Positions 8,686-17,769 are shown, numbered from the stretch's first letter. The stretch: DNA of 64,000 nucleotides from Planctomycetota bacterium (GCA_030836185.1 JAURQH010000100.1:53203-117202); one strand, 5' to 3'. A program made the numbers and translations. The notes: generated from the letters alone by a model not told the origin.

Positions 8686-10071
8686 ATGAATCCAATTTTT
8701 CAAAAACATCTTTCACGTCGAACACTCCTCAAAGGTGCTGGTGCCGCTCTGGCATTACCTTGGCTGGAGGCGATGTCTCCCGCGCTGTGTGCCGACGACT
8801 CATTATCGAAACCGCCGGTCCGCTCGGCGTTTCTGTTCATGCCGAACGGTGCGAACCCCAAGTTCTGGACACCCGAGGGAGACGAGGAACAGTTTGAACT
8901 GTCCCACATGTTGAAATCATTGGCGAATGTCAAAGACGATTTCATGCTGTTGGAAAATTTGTGGAATGAGCAATCCGTTGGTCGAAACGGTCACTGGCCG
9001 AAAGTTCCGGCATTTTTGTCGGGCGGATATGTGGTGAGGACTTCCGGCCGTGATATGGATACCGGCGGGACTTCGGTTGATCAGTTGATGGCCGATCAAA
9101 TCGGAAACCGGACACCTCTCCCTTCTTTTGAATTGGGGGTCGATGAAGCTTACACCGGCGTCGATAACATCGGTGGAGGATTTACCCGCATCTATGGTTC
9201 ACACATTGCCTGGCGAGATCCTCATACTCCCGTCCCGAAAGAGATCATTCCACAGTTGGCGTTTGATCGATTGTTTCGAACAGGGCGAGCGAACCCGATT
9301 GTCTCCGGTTTTACGACTCGGCAATCGGCAGTCACCAAATCACTTGTCCGGGATGAGACCAGTGTTCTTGACTTGGTTCGAGAAGATGCGAAATCGTTAC
9401 GCAACAAAGTCGGCAATAATGACAAAGTGAAACTGGACGAATATTTGGAATCGGTACGCTCGGTCGAACGTCGTATCGAAAACACCATGAAGCCGCAAAA
9501 ACGGTGGATCAATACCGGTCAGTTTAATGTACCGCGGCCCGGTCCGGGAATTCCCGAAGAACACGTCGAACATCTGCGATTGATGCTCGATATCATGGTG
9601 CTCGCTTTCTGGACAGATTCCACTCGCATCGCGACATTCATGCTGGGGAATGCACAAACCGGCCGAAACTTCTCTTTCCTCGATGGCGTGTCAGGCTCGT
9701 TTCATGGCATCTCGCATCATCGCAATGAAGAAAAACGACTAAAGCAATACGTCGATATTGGAACTTGGCACATTGAGCAGGTGGCGTATTTGCTGGAGAA
9801 AATGAAGTCTCTCGACGAAGCGGGAACATCATTGCTCGACAATTCAATGGTCATGTTCGGCTCAACCTTAAAGGATGGTAACTCTCACGACCCGCACGAC
9901 TTGCCCATCATTTTGGCCGGCCGAGGTGGTGGAACCCTCAAGCCGGGCCGTCGCTTGCGATTTAAGAAGGACACACCGTTGTGCAATCTCCATCTCTCGC
10001 TGCTTGAACGCATGGGAATCGAGAAAGAGTCGTTTGGCGACAGTACCGGTAGGCTCGATGGATTGGGCTGA
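8686..10071 (+). CDS. DUF1552 protein, Tat-exported
   Basis: A 461-residue protein with a twin-arginine signal near the start (SRRTLLKGAGAALALPWLEA), so it is probably exported in folded form. The body matches DUF1552, with the opening RSAFLFMPNGANPKFW and a central region in which HLRLMLDIMVLAFWTDSTR (about 286-304) is typical. The gene begins 34 bases after the DUF1592-type cytochrome gene, and an AAGGG ribosome-binding site precedes the ATG. The two are an expected operon and their products probably work together outside the cytoplasm. DUF1552 is thought to be related to the alkaline-phosphatase/DUF1501 fold, but no activity is established. Confidence 0.9.
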   Translation: MNPIFQKHLSRRTLLKGAGAALALPWLEAMSPALCADDSLSKPPVRSAFLFMPNGANPKFWTPEGDEEQFELSHMLKSLANVKDDFMLLENLWNEQSVGRNGHWPKVPAFLSGGYVVRTSGRDMDTGGTSVDQLMADQIGNRTPLPSFELGVDEAYTGVDNIGGGFTRIYGSHIAWRDPHTPVPKEIIPQLAFDRLFRTGRANPIVSGFTTRQSAVTKSLVRDETSVLDLVREDAKSLRNKVGNNDKVKLDEYLESVRSVERRIENTMKPQKRWINTGQFNVPRPGPGIPEEHVEHLRLMLDIMVLAFWTDSTRIATFMLGNAQTGRNFSFLDGVSGSFHGISHHRNEEKRLKQYVDIGTWHIEQVAYLLEKMKSLDEAGTSLLDNSMVMFGSTLKDGNSHDPHDLPIILAGRGGGTLKPGRRLRFKKDTPLCNLHLSLLERMGIEKESFGDSTGRLDGLG

Positions 10072-10086
10072 TTAAGAAGACAAACT

Positions 10087-10875
10087 CTAAGCGTTTCGAA
10101 CTTCGGTGGCGATGCGGCAGTTGGAAGCAAAGTGATCGAGATTGAGTCCTCCCAGAACCAATGAATCGACTGAAGACTCGGAGAGGACAAATTCAATCGC
10201 TGCTTGCGGATCCAGATGGCCCGCAGCAAGCCCTTTTTTGACAAGTACGCCAATCCCGGATTCCTGAGCTTCTCGCATCACGCTCAAATGAGAATCATCC
10301 TGAATGTGAAACTCGGCCATCAGCACGTCGGCCCACTCAAGTGAGGCCCGAGCGCCTTCCACGGTTTTGCCCGACAATCCAATTGCGGTCACTTTGCCAG
10401 CTTGTTTTAATTTCTGCATGGCGGCAACAGTATCTGTCTCATTCAAAATGTGTAGATCGTCTCCATTAGAATGAATCATCAATAGATCGAGATGGTCGGT
10501 CTTCAGTTTGCGGAGTGACTCTTCCACACTTTTGATGACGGCATCTGCACCGAACTCATAAATTGATTTCCCATCGACGAATCGCTCTCCGACTTTACTG
10601 GAGAGAACAATTTCATCCCGCCGATGTGAAGAAAGCTGTGAAAGCAGTTGCCCTAATCGTTCTTCGGCGATGCCATACGCGGGAGCCGTATCAATCAGAT
10701 TGATGCCGAGATCCAGAATGCCGTTGAAGAGACGCTCACATTCCACATCAGTGGGCAGATCGTATCCGCTGGGGTACTTAATTCCCTGATTTCGACCAAT
10801 TTTGAACGACCCGAAACCGATTGCCGAGACGATGAGCCCGGTTTGTCCGAGTGATCGTCGAGGCAGCAGACTCAT
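10087..10875 (-). CDS. Aldo/keto reductase
   Basis: A 262-residue NAD(P)H-dependent oxidoreductase of the aldo/keto reductase superfamily. It opens with RSLGQTGLIVSAIGFGSFKIG, of which GFGSFKIG is the typical loop. The catalytic Asp and Tyr fall in NLIDTAPAYG (about 56-65), and the Lys in VLSSKVGE. HLDLLMIHSN gives the active-site His. The C-terminal cofactor region is shorter than in 300-residue family members. The start ATG overlaps the stop of the upstream coiled-coil gene by 4 bases (ATGA), which suggests translational coupling. The substrate cannot be inferred. Confidence 0.88.
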   Translation of the reverse strand: MSLLPRRSLGQTGLIVSAIGFGSFKIGRNQGIKYPSGYDLPTDVECERLFNGILDLGINLIDTAPAYGIAEERLGQLLSQLSSHRRDEIVLSSKVGERFVDGKSIYEFGADAVIKSVEESLRKLKTDHLDLLMIHSNGDDLHILNETDTVAAMQKLKQAGKVTAIGLSGKTVEGARASLEWADVLMAEFHIQDDSHLSVMREAQESGIGVLVKKGLAAGHLDPQAAIEFVLSESSVDSLVLGGLNLDHFASNCRIATEVRNA

Positions 10876-12590
10876 GCCGCTTCTCCAGATTGTTCAAATG
10901 TCTGGGGTGCTGCTTTCAAGGTCAGAGAAGGATCTTGCAAATCGGTTAATTGCGCAAGCAGTTTACGAATCATGCCTTCTGCTTCCACACGCTCATTGAG
11001 CCAGCGCTGACGTAATCCTCGCCATGCCTGTTCACGCTCTTCGTGATTCTCTTCAATCTCTTGCAGTTTTTTCTGTCGGCTGGAAAGCGAACCATCTTTC
11101 TCTTCTATCCACTTACGGAACTCCTGTCGTTCTTCAGCGAACAACTGGCTTTGCATTTCGAGGCTGGCTCTCTGTTCGGTCAGTTTTTCGCGTTCTATTC
11201 GTAAGTCGTCACGAAGTTTTTTGTAATCAAGTGATAATTCCTGTCGAGCTTGTTCCATACTTTCCGAGAGTTCTTCGGTTCCCCCTTCGGACTGCATCGC
11301 ATGCGTTTGTTGTTCGACAACAACTTTCATTTCGAGAGTCTGCCGATGTGTCTCTTCGACATCTCTTTGAAGTTGTTCGAGTCGATACCGTCGAGCTTCT
11401 AAATTCTCGGCATGGATGGCGAGCATATTTTGTTGACGTTTAATGTCGGATTGCTCAAGTTCGTGACGTTCTTGCCATTCGCGTTGTTGCTTTTCGAGTT
11501 GGCCGAATTGCTCTGATAACTGATCCTCTTGAGCCTGACGAGATTGGGCAAGGATCCCGACCTCTCTGGTGAGCGATTCTTCCCGCTGTTCGAGGAGTGT
11601 TCGGAAATGTTGAAGTTGCTTGGCCCGTAACCGGAGAACGGTATGATCGCGCTCTTGGATCATTCGCGTGTATTGCTGATCCTGGCGAAGCTCTGTTTGT
11701 GACTGGTTCAGTTGTTCTCGCAAACGCTCCAAATGCTGTTCCTGGAACTGGCTGCGTTTTTCTGTCAAGGTTTGCGACTCTTGCAGTTTGGCCTGCCGTT
11801 CTTCTTGTTCTCGATCAAATGCGGCTTTCGCGGCATTCAATTCCATTTTTTGCGCAGCCAACTCTTCCTGCTGTTGTTCGATTTTGGCCGCCCACTCTTT
11901 TTTCTGTTGAGAAAAACTGGACACTTCCTGTTCGTGATCACGATGAACCGTTAGCCGAAGCTCTTCTCGTTGCTCGTGTTGCCGTTTAGCGAGGTCGTTC
12001 AATTTTTGACGATGCTCTTCAGACAATTTCTCTTTCAGCCGTTCCAGCTTGTCCTGTTCTTCTTCACAAGCAATGCGACTTTCACGGAGTTTTCTTTTCT
12101 CGGCATCCAGTTCGTCGCTGAGACGTGATTGGTATTCGTCCCTCTCTTCGGCGAGTTCCTGTTCGCGGCGGTTGAGTTCTTCGTCGCGATGCTTCAAACG
12201 GGCTTCGAGTTCGTTGAGCTGTTTTTGTTGCAGGCTGAATGTTTCCTGCTGAGCTTGAACAGTTCCTTCCCGCTCTTTCTGACCAGCTTCAAACTCGGTC
12301 ACGCGCAAGCGAAACTGGCGTTGTTCGCGTTCTAACGCAACAACTTGGGAGTTAACCGATTGCTCGCGACGATCCAGCTCTTCGAGACGCCCTTGCATCG
12401 ATGAGGCGATATGACTGACCTCAGAGAGCATTTGCAATTGGTCATGCATCGAGCGCGCGACGGCCGGAGGGAGATTCTCCGTCTCTGGGAGTGCCGAGTT
12501 TTGTGCGGCTGCCAGCAAATCAGACGTGAAATCATCCGGCCGGGAATCAGAACTCCCGGTCGGATGAGAATCGTGTTTAGAATTGCTCAT
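10872..12590 (-). CDS. Long coiled-coil protein
   Basis: A 572-residue, highly charged protein made almost wholly of heptad-rich helix. Glu, Gln, Arg, Lys and Leu dominate from about residue 50 to 545. There is no signal peptide and no membrane segment. The N-terminal 40 residues and the C-terminal 25 are non-helical. Motifs such as LDRREQSVNSQ and HRDEELNRREQEL recur as imperfect repeats. It resembles cytoskeletal or filament-forming bacterial coiled-coil proteins, but composition alone can mislead, and no enzymatic domain is visible. The gene overlaps the aldo/keto reductase gene by 4 bases. Many open frames on the opposite strand are an artefact of the repetitive codons. Confidence 0.85.
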   Translation of the reverse strand: MSNSKHDSHPTGSSDSRPDDFTSDLLAAAQNSALPETENLPPAVARSMHDQLQMLSEVSHIASSMQGRLEELDRREQSVNSQVVALEREQRQFRLRVTEFEAGQKEREGTVQAQQETFSLQQKQLNELEARLKHRDEELNRREQELAEERDEYQSRLSDELDAEKRKLRESRIACEEEQDKLERLKEKLSEEHRQKLNDLAKRQHEQREELRLTVHRDHEQEVSSFSQQKKEWAAKIEQQQEELAAQKMELNAAKAAFDREQEERQAKLQESQTLTEKRSQFQEQHLERLREQLNQSQTELRQDQQYTRMIQERDHTVLRLRAKQLQHFRTLLEQREESLTREVGILAQSRQAQEDQLSEQFGQLEKQQREWQERHELEQSDIKRQQNMLAIHAENLEARRYRLEQLQRDVEETHRQTLEMKVVVEQQTHAMQSEGGTEELSESMEQARQELSLDYKKLRDDLRIEREKLTEQRASLEMQSQLFAEERQEFRKWIEEKDGSLSSRQKKLQEIEENHEEREQAWRGLRQRWLNERVEAEGMIRKLLAQLTDLQDPSLTLKAAPQTFEQSGEAA

Positions 12591-12684
12591 GCGGGGAATC
12601 CTTTCCCGGGGTGAGCGATGATGGTGAAGTCTATGACACTTCCGGCGGGCAAAGTCCGTTATTCACCCGCCAATCGTTCAATCT

Positions 12685-13011
12685 TTACAGTGCCGCATCA
12701 AGGGCTTCAGAGAGCTTTTCCTTGGGGCTCACACCTTGAAAACGTTGAATCACTTTGCCGCCTTTGAAGACCAGGATGGTAGGAATCGCCTGGATGCCGT
12801 GCTGTGTGGCGACTTCCTGATTCTGATCGATGTCGACTTTACCGATGCGAGCTTTGCCATCGTAATCACTGGCCAGCTCTTCAATCGTCGGGGCGATCAT
12901 TTTGCAGGGGCCGCACCAAGTTGCCCAGAAATCGACCAGCACCGGCTGATCGGCTTCCACAACTTCTGCTTGAAAGTTGCTGTCGGTGAATTCAATTACG
13001 TTGTCAGCCAT
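12685..13011 (-). CDS. trxA: Thioredoxin
   Basis: A 108-residue thioredoxin of standard length. The active-site motif is WCGPC, with Cys33 and Cys36. FWATWCGPCKMIAPTIEE, the conserved DIDQNQ strand and the cis-proline loop (IQAIPTILVF) are intact. It is cytoplasmic, reduces protein disulfides and is normally recycled by thioredoxin reductase, which is not in this window. The gene stands alone, with about 350 bases of spacer upstream that presumably carry its promoter. An inverted repeat GGCGGG/CCCGCC at about 12643-12673 lies just past the stop. Confidence 0.97.
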   Translation of the reverse strand: MADNVIEFTDSNFQAEVVEADQPVLVDFWATWCGPCKMIAPTIEELASDYDGKARIGKVDIDQNQEVATQHGIQAIPTILVFKGGKVIQRFQGVSPKEKLSEALDAAL

Positions 13012-13365
13012 GATTTCTTCCTTTGCCTACGGGAGTATCTCTGTCCGGTATTTTAACTGCCTACGTGCAGTATGATTTGTTCAAATCTACGATCTCTTCA
13101 ACTTCTGTAGAAGTGGGCAAATTATAGGCATTTCGGTATCCATGTCAACGCGGAGAATACGCCCTCAGTTGACGTAAATGACTAGCGTTTCTGGAGATTC
13201 GTCACCAAGCATGGCTTCTTGGACAGTCTGAAAATAGGTTTGACGGCTCTCTAATTATTCTCTTCGAATCCTCTGATCTCCTGCAAAAAGCCGCTATACT
13301 TGATGAGACTCCAAATACGCAGACTTGCGTGACCATCGGAATTCACCATCGAGAGAACTATCGTG

Positions 13366-14364
13366 ATGCCCTCAGTCAATCGATCAAACATATTTCACGG
13401 TATGGACTTGCGAGTATTTGCCTGGTGTTTGTTGATCGTGGGAATGCACTTGCCCGGCTGGTCTCAGGAGATCAGCCTCCCGGACGAACAACCGACTCGG
13501 AAATCGGTGATTGCAAAGCCTAAACCGTTACCGGACGCCGATCCCGAATTGGCATCTCTTCCCAAAGAATGGTTCAAATTGGTCCCCGTGAAACCGACGG
13601 GCGGGCTGGGGCTTTCTCCCGACGAGAACGAACCGTATTACCGCATTTTGGACCATGTCAGAAATCTTCCCGAGTCAACGCTCTCAAAAGCGGCCCGCGA
13701 GTTTCGATTGTCGATGATCGATCAGTTCGCCGAACGGACGGTCGCGGAGAAAATCGAAGCGCGGACAGATACGGAAGCACAAAAAAATGCACTCCGAAAG
13801 CAACTCGAAAAACGAGTGAACCAGTACCGCGAAGATCTTCCTTCCTATCCACTCATTCGCGATGCCTTTAATCAGTCGGAAAAGTGCCAAGGACAAGTCG
13901 TCTCTTTCAGCGGACACATCCGACAGGCGATCTCTTTCCCGGTAGGAGAGAATGACTTCGGGATCAAAACGCTTTACCAAGTCACTTTGTTTGATGAAGA
14001 ATCCAAAGGTTACCCGGTCATCATCATTTGTACGGAAGTGCCAGATGGGTTGCCTCTGAATTTTCCCGAGACGCAAGTTTACGATGGTGTCTCTGTGACC
14101 GGCTATTATTTCAAACTGTTTGCCTACGAAGGGAAAGAAGATCTTCAAGCGGTCCCTTTGGTTTTGGCAAAAACGGTGAGTTGGTCACCTCCCGAACCGA
14201 CCTCACGGGAGTTTCCCGACTGGGGATACGGATTCGTGATTGCCGTCGGTGTGGTTGTGCTCTTCATGATTGTTCGTTCCAATCGTTCGACGAATCGATT
14301 GAAATCAGTGCGCGAAAAAATGAGTTCTTCTGAAGACAATCCTTTCGAAAACTCTGCAGAATAA
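13366..14364 (+). CDS. Membrane-anchored exported protein of unknown function
   Basis: A protein of about 332 residues. A GAGAG ribosome-binding site lies about 10 bases before ATG 13366. A GTG directly upstream (13363) and an ATG at 13402 that opens MDLRVFAWCLLIVGMHLPG are alternatives. It has an N-terminal signal or anchor, a helical region (about 90-160) and a beta-rich region (about 175-275) with FSGHIRQAISFPVGEN. A C-terminal membrane helix (YGFVIAVGVVVLFMIV, about 292-307) ends in a short basic cytoplasmic tail. I do not recognise the family. The architecture suggests a periplasmic domain held at the membrane. purN starts 51 bases downstream. Confidence 0.8.
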   Translation: MPSVNRSNIFHGMDLRVFAWCLLIVGMHLPGWSQEISLPDEQPTRKSVIAKPKPLPDADPELASLPKEWFKLVPVKPTGGLGLSPDENEPYYRILDHVRNLPESTLSKAAREFRLSMIDQFAERTVAEKIEARTDTEAQKNALRKQLEKRVNQYREDLPSYPLIRDAFNQSEKCQGQVVSFSGHIRQAISFPVGENDFGIKTLYQVTLFDEESKGYPVIIICTEVPDGLPLNFPETQVYDGVSVTGYYFKLFAYEGKEDLQAVPLVLAKTVSWSPPEPTSREFPDWGYGFVIAVGVVVLFMIVRSNRSTNRLKSVREKMSSSEDNPFENSAE

Positions 14365-14415
14365 TTCTTCGATCACGAAAAGTGTGATTGTCCAAGTCTG
14401 AAAGTCATAGCCTGC

Positions 14416-15054
14416 ATGTTAACCGAACCTCTCGACCGTCCGTTGAAATTGGGTGTCCTGATTTCTGGAGGCGGCACGACTCTCAAAAATCTGATCGCCG
14501 AGCAAGAAGCCGGGAGGTTGGAGATCGCGGCACCACAGGTGATCGCCAGTCGGGAAGATTGTGGGGGAGTGACTTGGGCGCGCGAACAAGGATTTCCGGT
14601 CGATGTGATTTCTCGTGGAAATTATCCCAATACGGACGCGTTCAGCGCGGCTATCTTTGAAACACTACGGCATGCGGATGTCGATCTTGTCACGCTGGCT
14701 GGTTTTTTATCGTTGATTCATGTGCCCGACGACTTTTTGGGCCGAGTCATGAACATTCACCCGTCGTTGATTCCCGCGTTTTGTGGCCGAGGATATTATG
14801 GCCACAAAGTTCACGAATCGGTGATCGAGCGGGGTGTCAAAGTGAGTGGTTGTACGGTTCACTTTGCCGATAATCAGTACGATCATGGCCCCATCATTTT
14901 GCAACGCTCTGTCTGTGTGAGCGATGATGACACTCCCGATTCTCTGGCGGCGAAAGTGTTCGAACAGGAATGTCTGGCGTACCCGGAAGCCATTCGTCTG
15001 TATGCTGCGGCACGACTGAATGTTGAAGGTCGTCGCGTGCGGATCATTGATTGA
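14416..15054 (+). CDS. purN: Phosphoribosylglycinamide formyltransferase
   Basis: A 212-residue enzyme of de novo purine synthesis that transfers a formyl group from 10-formyl-tetrahydrofolate to GAR in the cytoplasm. The phosphate-binding loop is LISGGGTTLKNLI (about 15-27), where most family members have SGNGSNL. The catalytic Asn and His lie in NIHPS (Asn113, His115), and the catalytic Asp in DHGPI (Asp156). GCTVHFAD precedes it. An insertion-like CGRGYYG sequence replaces the usual FPGLHA-type loop after NIHPSLIPA, which may be a lineage variant. No other purine gene adjoins it. Confidence 0.92.
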   Translation: MLTEPLDRPLKLGVLISGGGTTLKNLIAEQEAGRLEIAAPQVIASREDCGGVTWAREQGFPVDVISRGNYPNTDAFSAAIFETLRHADVDLVTLAGFLSLIHVPDDFLGRVMNIHPSLIPAFCGRGYYGHKVHESVIERGVKVSGCTVHFADNQYDHGPIILQRSVCVSDDDTPDSLAAKVFEQECLAYPEAIRLYAAARLNVEGRRVRIID

Positions 15055-15069
15055 AGATGAGCTTGCGAC

Positions 15070-15546
15070 TCATCTCGGTTTGTCTGGCTGTAACGGGAAG
15101 ATTTCGACTTCCAATTCAGGGACCAGAGTGTCCTCAGTATCCGGTTGGGACTCAGTAGGATCTTCGACACCGCCGAGTTTGCTGAAACGTAAATGGTCGC
15201 GATCTTCCACGGGGACGAAATCTCTGTTTTCGTCGGCAGGGGGAGCCGATTCGTTCGATGACGATGATCGAGGGTCGACGTTTTGCTCACCGTTTTCATG
15301 GGGTGAGAAAGAGACAACCAGCAGGCAACAGACAGTCGAGACGACAAGTGCCATATATCCGGCGAGTTGACGAGATTCTTTGGGCGAGGTCGGAAGTGGG
15401 GCGACGACTTCGGTCAATGATGGTGTGGCAAGTCGAGGATCGTTTGATCGATATTCGACGGGAGTTTCCGCTGCGAAAAATTGTTGCAACAGACCTTCCA
15501 CATCCTGTTCCGAAAGCCGTTGTTCGGGCTGCTTGTGATCAGTCAT
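15070..15546 (-). CDS. Single-TM protein encoded with the ECF sigma factor
   Basis: A 158-residue protein starting at ATG 15546, 8 bases inside the end of the sigma factor gene. A TTG two codons earlier (15552) is less likely. The N-terminal 65 residues are cytoplasmic and contain LSEQDVEGLLQQFFAAE. One membrane helix follows (about 66-82, YMALVVSTVCCLLVVSF), then an acidic, low-complexity extracytoplasmic tail rich in Ser, Pro and Glu. Position and topology fit an anti-sigma factor or sigma partner. No zinc-binding HxxxCxxC anti-sigma motif is present, so that role is inferred from context only. Confidence 0.72.
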   Translation of the reverse strand: MTDHKQPEQRLSEQDVEGLLQQFFAAETPVEYRSNDPRLATPSLTEVVAPLPTSPKESRQLAGYMALVVSTVCCLLVVSFSPHENGEQNVDPRSSSSNESAPPADENRDFVPVEDRDHLRFSKLGGVEDPTESQPDTEDTLVPELEVEIFPLQPDKPR

Positions 15547-16060
15547 GTTCAAATCCCAATTGCTCCAGTTCGCTCGCCAGCCGTTGACGGGCCCGTGTCA
15601 GTCGCATATCGACGGCTGCCGCAGATGTTGCCAATGTCTCACCAATTCTTTGAGAGGACCAGTTCAGCGCATATCGCAAAATCAATACCTCGCGGTCGGC
15701 TTCTTTCAGTTTTTGTAATGCTGCTCGGATTTGCTCTCGTTGCTCTTTGTCAAAAAGTGTATAGATCGGTTCGTGATCGTTGCCCGGATTGAGGTCGAGC
15801 AATTCGGTTTTGATGACAGAATTGACTTTACGACGTGCTTGATCTCGCAGCCAGTTTCGTCCGACCTGTATCAGCCAGGCTCTTCGATCTCGGATTTCCT
15901 CAGTCTGTTGTTGCAGTTTCAAAAAGGATTCATGAACGGCGTCCTGCGCGCGTTCGGCATTGCCGCAATAGGCATAAAATAATGCCCACAATTCGCGCGC
16001 CTGGTCTCGATAAAGAGACTCCAGCGGCGAAGCCGCATCGGTGGACGGTAACGATGTCAT
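15539..16060 (-). CDS. ECF-type RNA polymerase sigma factor
   Basis: A 173-residue sigma-70 family protein. Region 2 covers about residues 15-80, with the core AERAQDAVHESFLKLQQQ and RRAWLIQVGRNWLRDQAR. Region 4 covers about 110-165, with the helix-turn-helix REVLILRYALNWSSQRIGETL and the end AVDMRLTRARQRL. It would direct RNA polymerase to a small set of envelope or stress promoters. The stop overlaps the start of the downstream one-TM gene, which is the likely regulator. No self-promoter could be assigned with confidence in the 265-base upstream spacer. Confidence 0.93.
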   Translation of the reverse strand: MTSLPSTDAASPLESLYRDQARELWALFYAYCGNAERAQDAVHESFLKLQQQTEEIRDRRAWLIQVGRNWLRDQARRKVNSVIKTELLDLNPGNDHEPIYTLFDKEQREQIRAALQKLKEADREVLILRYALNWSSQRIGETLATSAAAVDMRLTRARQRLASELEQLGFEHD

Positions 16061-16242
16061 ACAAAAATCCGTTTCTGATCGATCCTCGAAACGGGCCGGA
16101 GAAAGGCTTCAATACCTACCCGACACCGATAAAGACGCTTCACCCGATCAACTCTAACAGCATTCATAGAGGTATTCTCGCGAAAAATTCAGGACCATCT
16201 TCACGCCCACAAACGTCGCAATGATTCAAATCATGCCATGTT

Positions 16243-16272
16243 TGCGAGATTTGGTCATGACTGGCTATAATC
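16243..16272 (+). promoter_or_regulatory. Candidate sigma-70 promoter of the ROK kinase gene
   Basis: TTGCGA at 16243-16248 and a perfect TATAAT at 16267-16272 are separated by 18 bases. The transcript would have about 45 bases of leader before ATG 16326. The rest of the spacer between the sigma factor and this gene holds nothing else that I recognise. Confidence 0.45.
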
Positions 16273-16325
16273 CTTCTCCATCGGTACCGCACGACTTAAA
16301 TTCCTTAAGATAAGATGTTCTCGAT

Positions 16326-17336
16326 ATGACAGTCCTCCGTGACGAAGCTCCTTTTTACGTCGGTGTTGATGTTGGAGGAACCAATATCAAAGTCGGTGTT
16401 GTGTCCGATCACGGGAACTCGCTCTCTTATATCAGTTACCCAACGGATGCTGAAAAAGGCCCCGATCACGGGATCGACACGATCTGTCGAGGAATTGATA
16501 CGGCGGTCGCCGAAGCAGGACTGACTTTGGAGGAGATTCGTGCGGTTGGTCTGGCAACTCCCGGCACAATGGACATTCCTGCCGGCATGCTGCTTGATCC
16601 CCCCAACTTGCCCGGTTGGGATAATATTCCGATCCGAGAACGAGTGGCTGAACGGGTCAAGCGGCCGACAACTTTGCAGAATGATGCCAATGCCGCCGCT
16701 TATGGAGAATATTGGGTGGGGGCCGGTCGGCACGTTCACAGCATGGTCTTCTGGACTTTGGGAACGGGAATCGGGTGCGGCATCATCATTGCCGACATGA
16801 TTATTCGGGGAGAGCATTCACACGGCTCGGAATGCGGTCACATCATTATTGAGATGAATGGCGGGCGACGTTGTGCAACCGGTCAATATGGAACACTTGA
16901 AGCGTATGCGTCTGCCACTGCGCTCAAAGCGAGATGTCGCGAAGCATTGGCTGACGGGAAAGAATCGATACTCAGAGACTGGATGGCAGAGGGTAAAGAA
17001 CTTGATCCATTGCTGATGGCGAAAGCCGCCGAGCAAGGGGATCAATTGGCCAACGATCTCATCATGGAAACGGCAACGTATATGGGTGTGGGCACAACCT
17101 CTGTCCTGCATACGATCAATCCCAACATGATGTTGTACGGTGGCGCGATGACTTTCGGACGACATGATACCGAGTTGGGGCGTCGCTTTTTGCAGCGAAT
17201 TAAGGATGAGGTGAAATCGCGAGCATTCCCCATTCCGTACGAAAAAACACTCTTCGATTATGCGACACTCGGCGGTGACGCCGGCTACATCGGCTCCGCC
17301 GGTTACGCTCGCCGCAAACATCCCGGAAATGAGTAA
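16326..17336 (+). CDS. ROK family sugar kinase (glucokinase-like)
   Basis: A 336-residue ROK protein. The ATP phosphate motif is GVDVGGTNIKVGVV (about 13-26). NDANAAAYGEYW (about 119-130) carries the catalytic Asp region, and GTGIGCGIII is the second phosphate loop. There is no N-terminal helix-turn-helix, so it is a kinase and not a repressor. The ROK zinc signature, usually GH followed by CxCGxxGCxE, here reads RCATGQYGTLE. His and one Cys remain, but two Cys are lost. It probably phosphorylates glucose or a related sugar. The yjbQ-like gene starts 3 bases after its stop. Confidence 0.9.
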   Translation: MTVLRDEAPFYVGVDVGGTNIKVGVVSDHGNSLSYISYPTDAEKGPDHGIDTICRGIDTAVAEAGLTLEEIRAVGLATPGTMDIPAGMLLDPPNLPGWDNIPIRERVAERVKRPTTLQNDANAAAYGEYWVGAGRHVHSMVFWTLGTGIGCGIIIADMIIRGEHSHGSECGHIIIEMNGGRRCATGQYGTLEAYASATALKARCREALADGKESILRDWMAEGKELDPLLMAKAAEQGDQLANDLIMETATYMGVGTTSVLHTINPNMMLYGGAMTFGRHDTELGRRFLQRIKDEVKSRAFPIPYEKTLFDYATLGGDAGYIGSAGYARRKHPGNE

Positions 17337-17339
17337 GCC

Positions 17340-17759
17340 ATGCCCTGGTCACAAACGGAAATTCGTCTGCCCGCTCACTCACGCGGTTTTCATCTGATCA
17401 CGCATGAAATTGAGAGCGGATTGAGCGACTTGGAACCGGTCGAAGTCGGTTTGCTGCATGTATTTATCGAGCATACATCGGCTTCGCTGACCATTAACGA
17501 AAACGCATCTCCCGATGTCTCGCACGACATGGAGATGGCCGTCAACAAAATGGTCCCTGAGAATTGGCCCTACATTCATACGCTCGAAGGCCCTGACGAT
17601 ATGCCGGCTCACATCAAGTCATCGATTTTTGGACCGGCGGTTACAATACCGATCAGCCAAGGGCGATTGAATCTGGGAACGTGGCAAGGTGTGTTCTTGT
17701 GTGAACATCGCGATCATGGCGGTAACCGCAAATTGGTACTGACGTTGCAAGGTGAATGA
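17340..17759 (+). CDS. YjbQ family (UPF0047) protein
   Basis: A 139-residue protein of full family length. The conserved core is HVFIEHTSASLTINENA (about 40-56) followed by DVSHDMEM. The C-terminal signature is LGTWQGVFLCEHRDHG (about 112-127). These His and Glu residues form the putative metal site of the YjbQ fold. Some members show weak thiamine-phosphate-synthase activity, but the physiological role is unsettled. It is coupled to the ROK kinase gene, which does not by itself explain its function. It converges with the SGNH gene, with only 10 bases between the stop codons. Confidence 0.92.
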   Translation: MPWSQTEIRLPAHSRGFHLITHEIESGLSDLEPVEVGLLHVFIEHTSASLTINENASPDVSHDMEMAVNKMVPENWPYIHTLEGPDDMPAHIKSSIFGPAVTIPISQGRLNLGTWQGVFLCEHRDHGGNRKLVLTLQGE

Positions 17760-17769
17760 ATCAGCGACG

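Noticed and set aside
11024..12335. Several plus-strand frames of 67-139 codons
   Set aside because: They are shadows of the coiled-coil gene, whose biased codons leave the other strand open.
12643..12673. GGCGGG/CCCGCC hairpin after trxA as a terminator
   Set aside because: The stem is only 6 bp, the loop long and no T-run follows, so it is mentioned but not listed.
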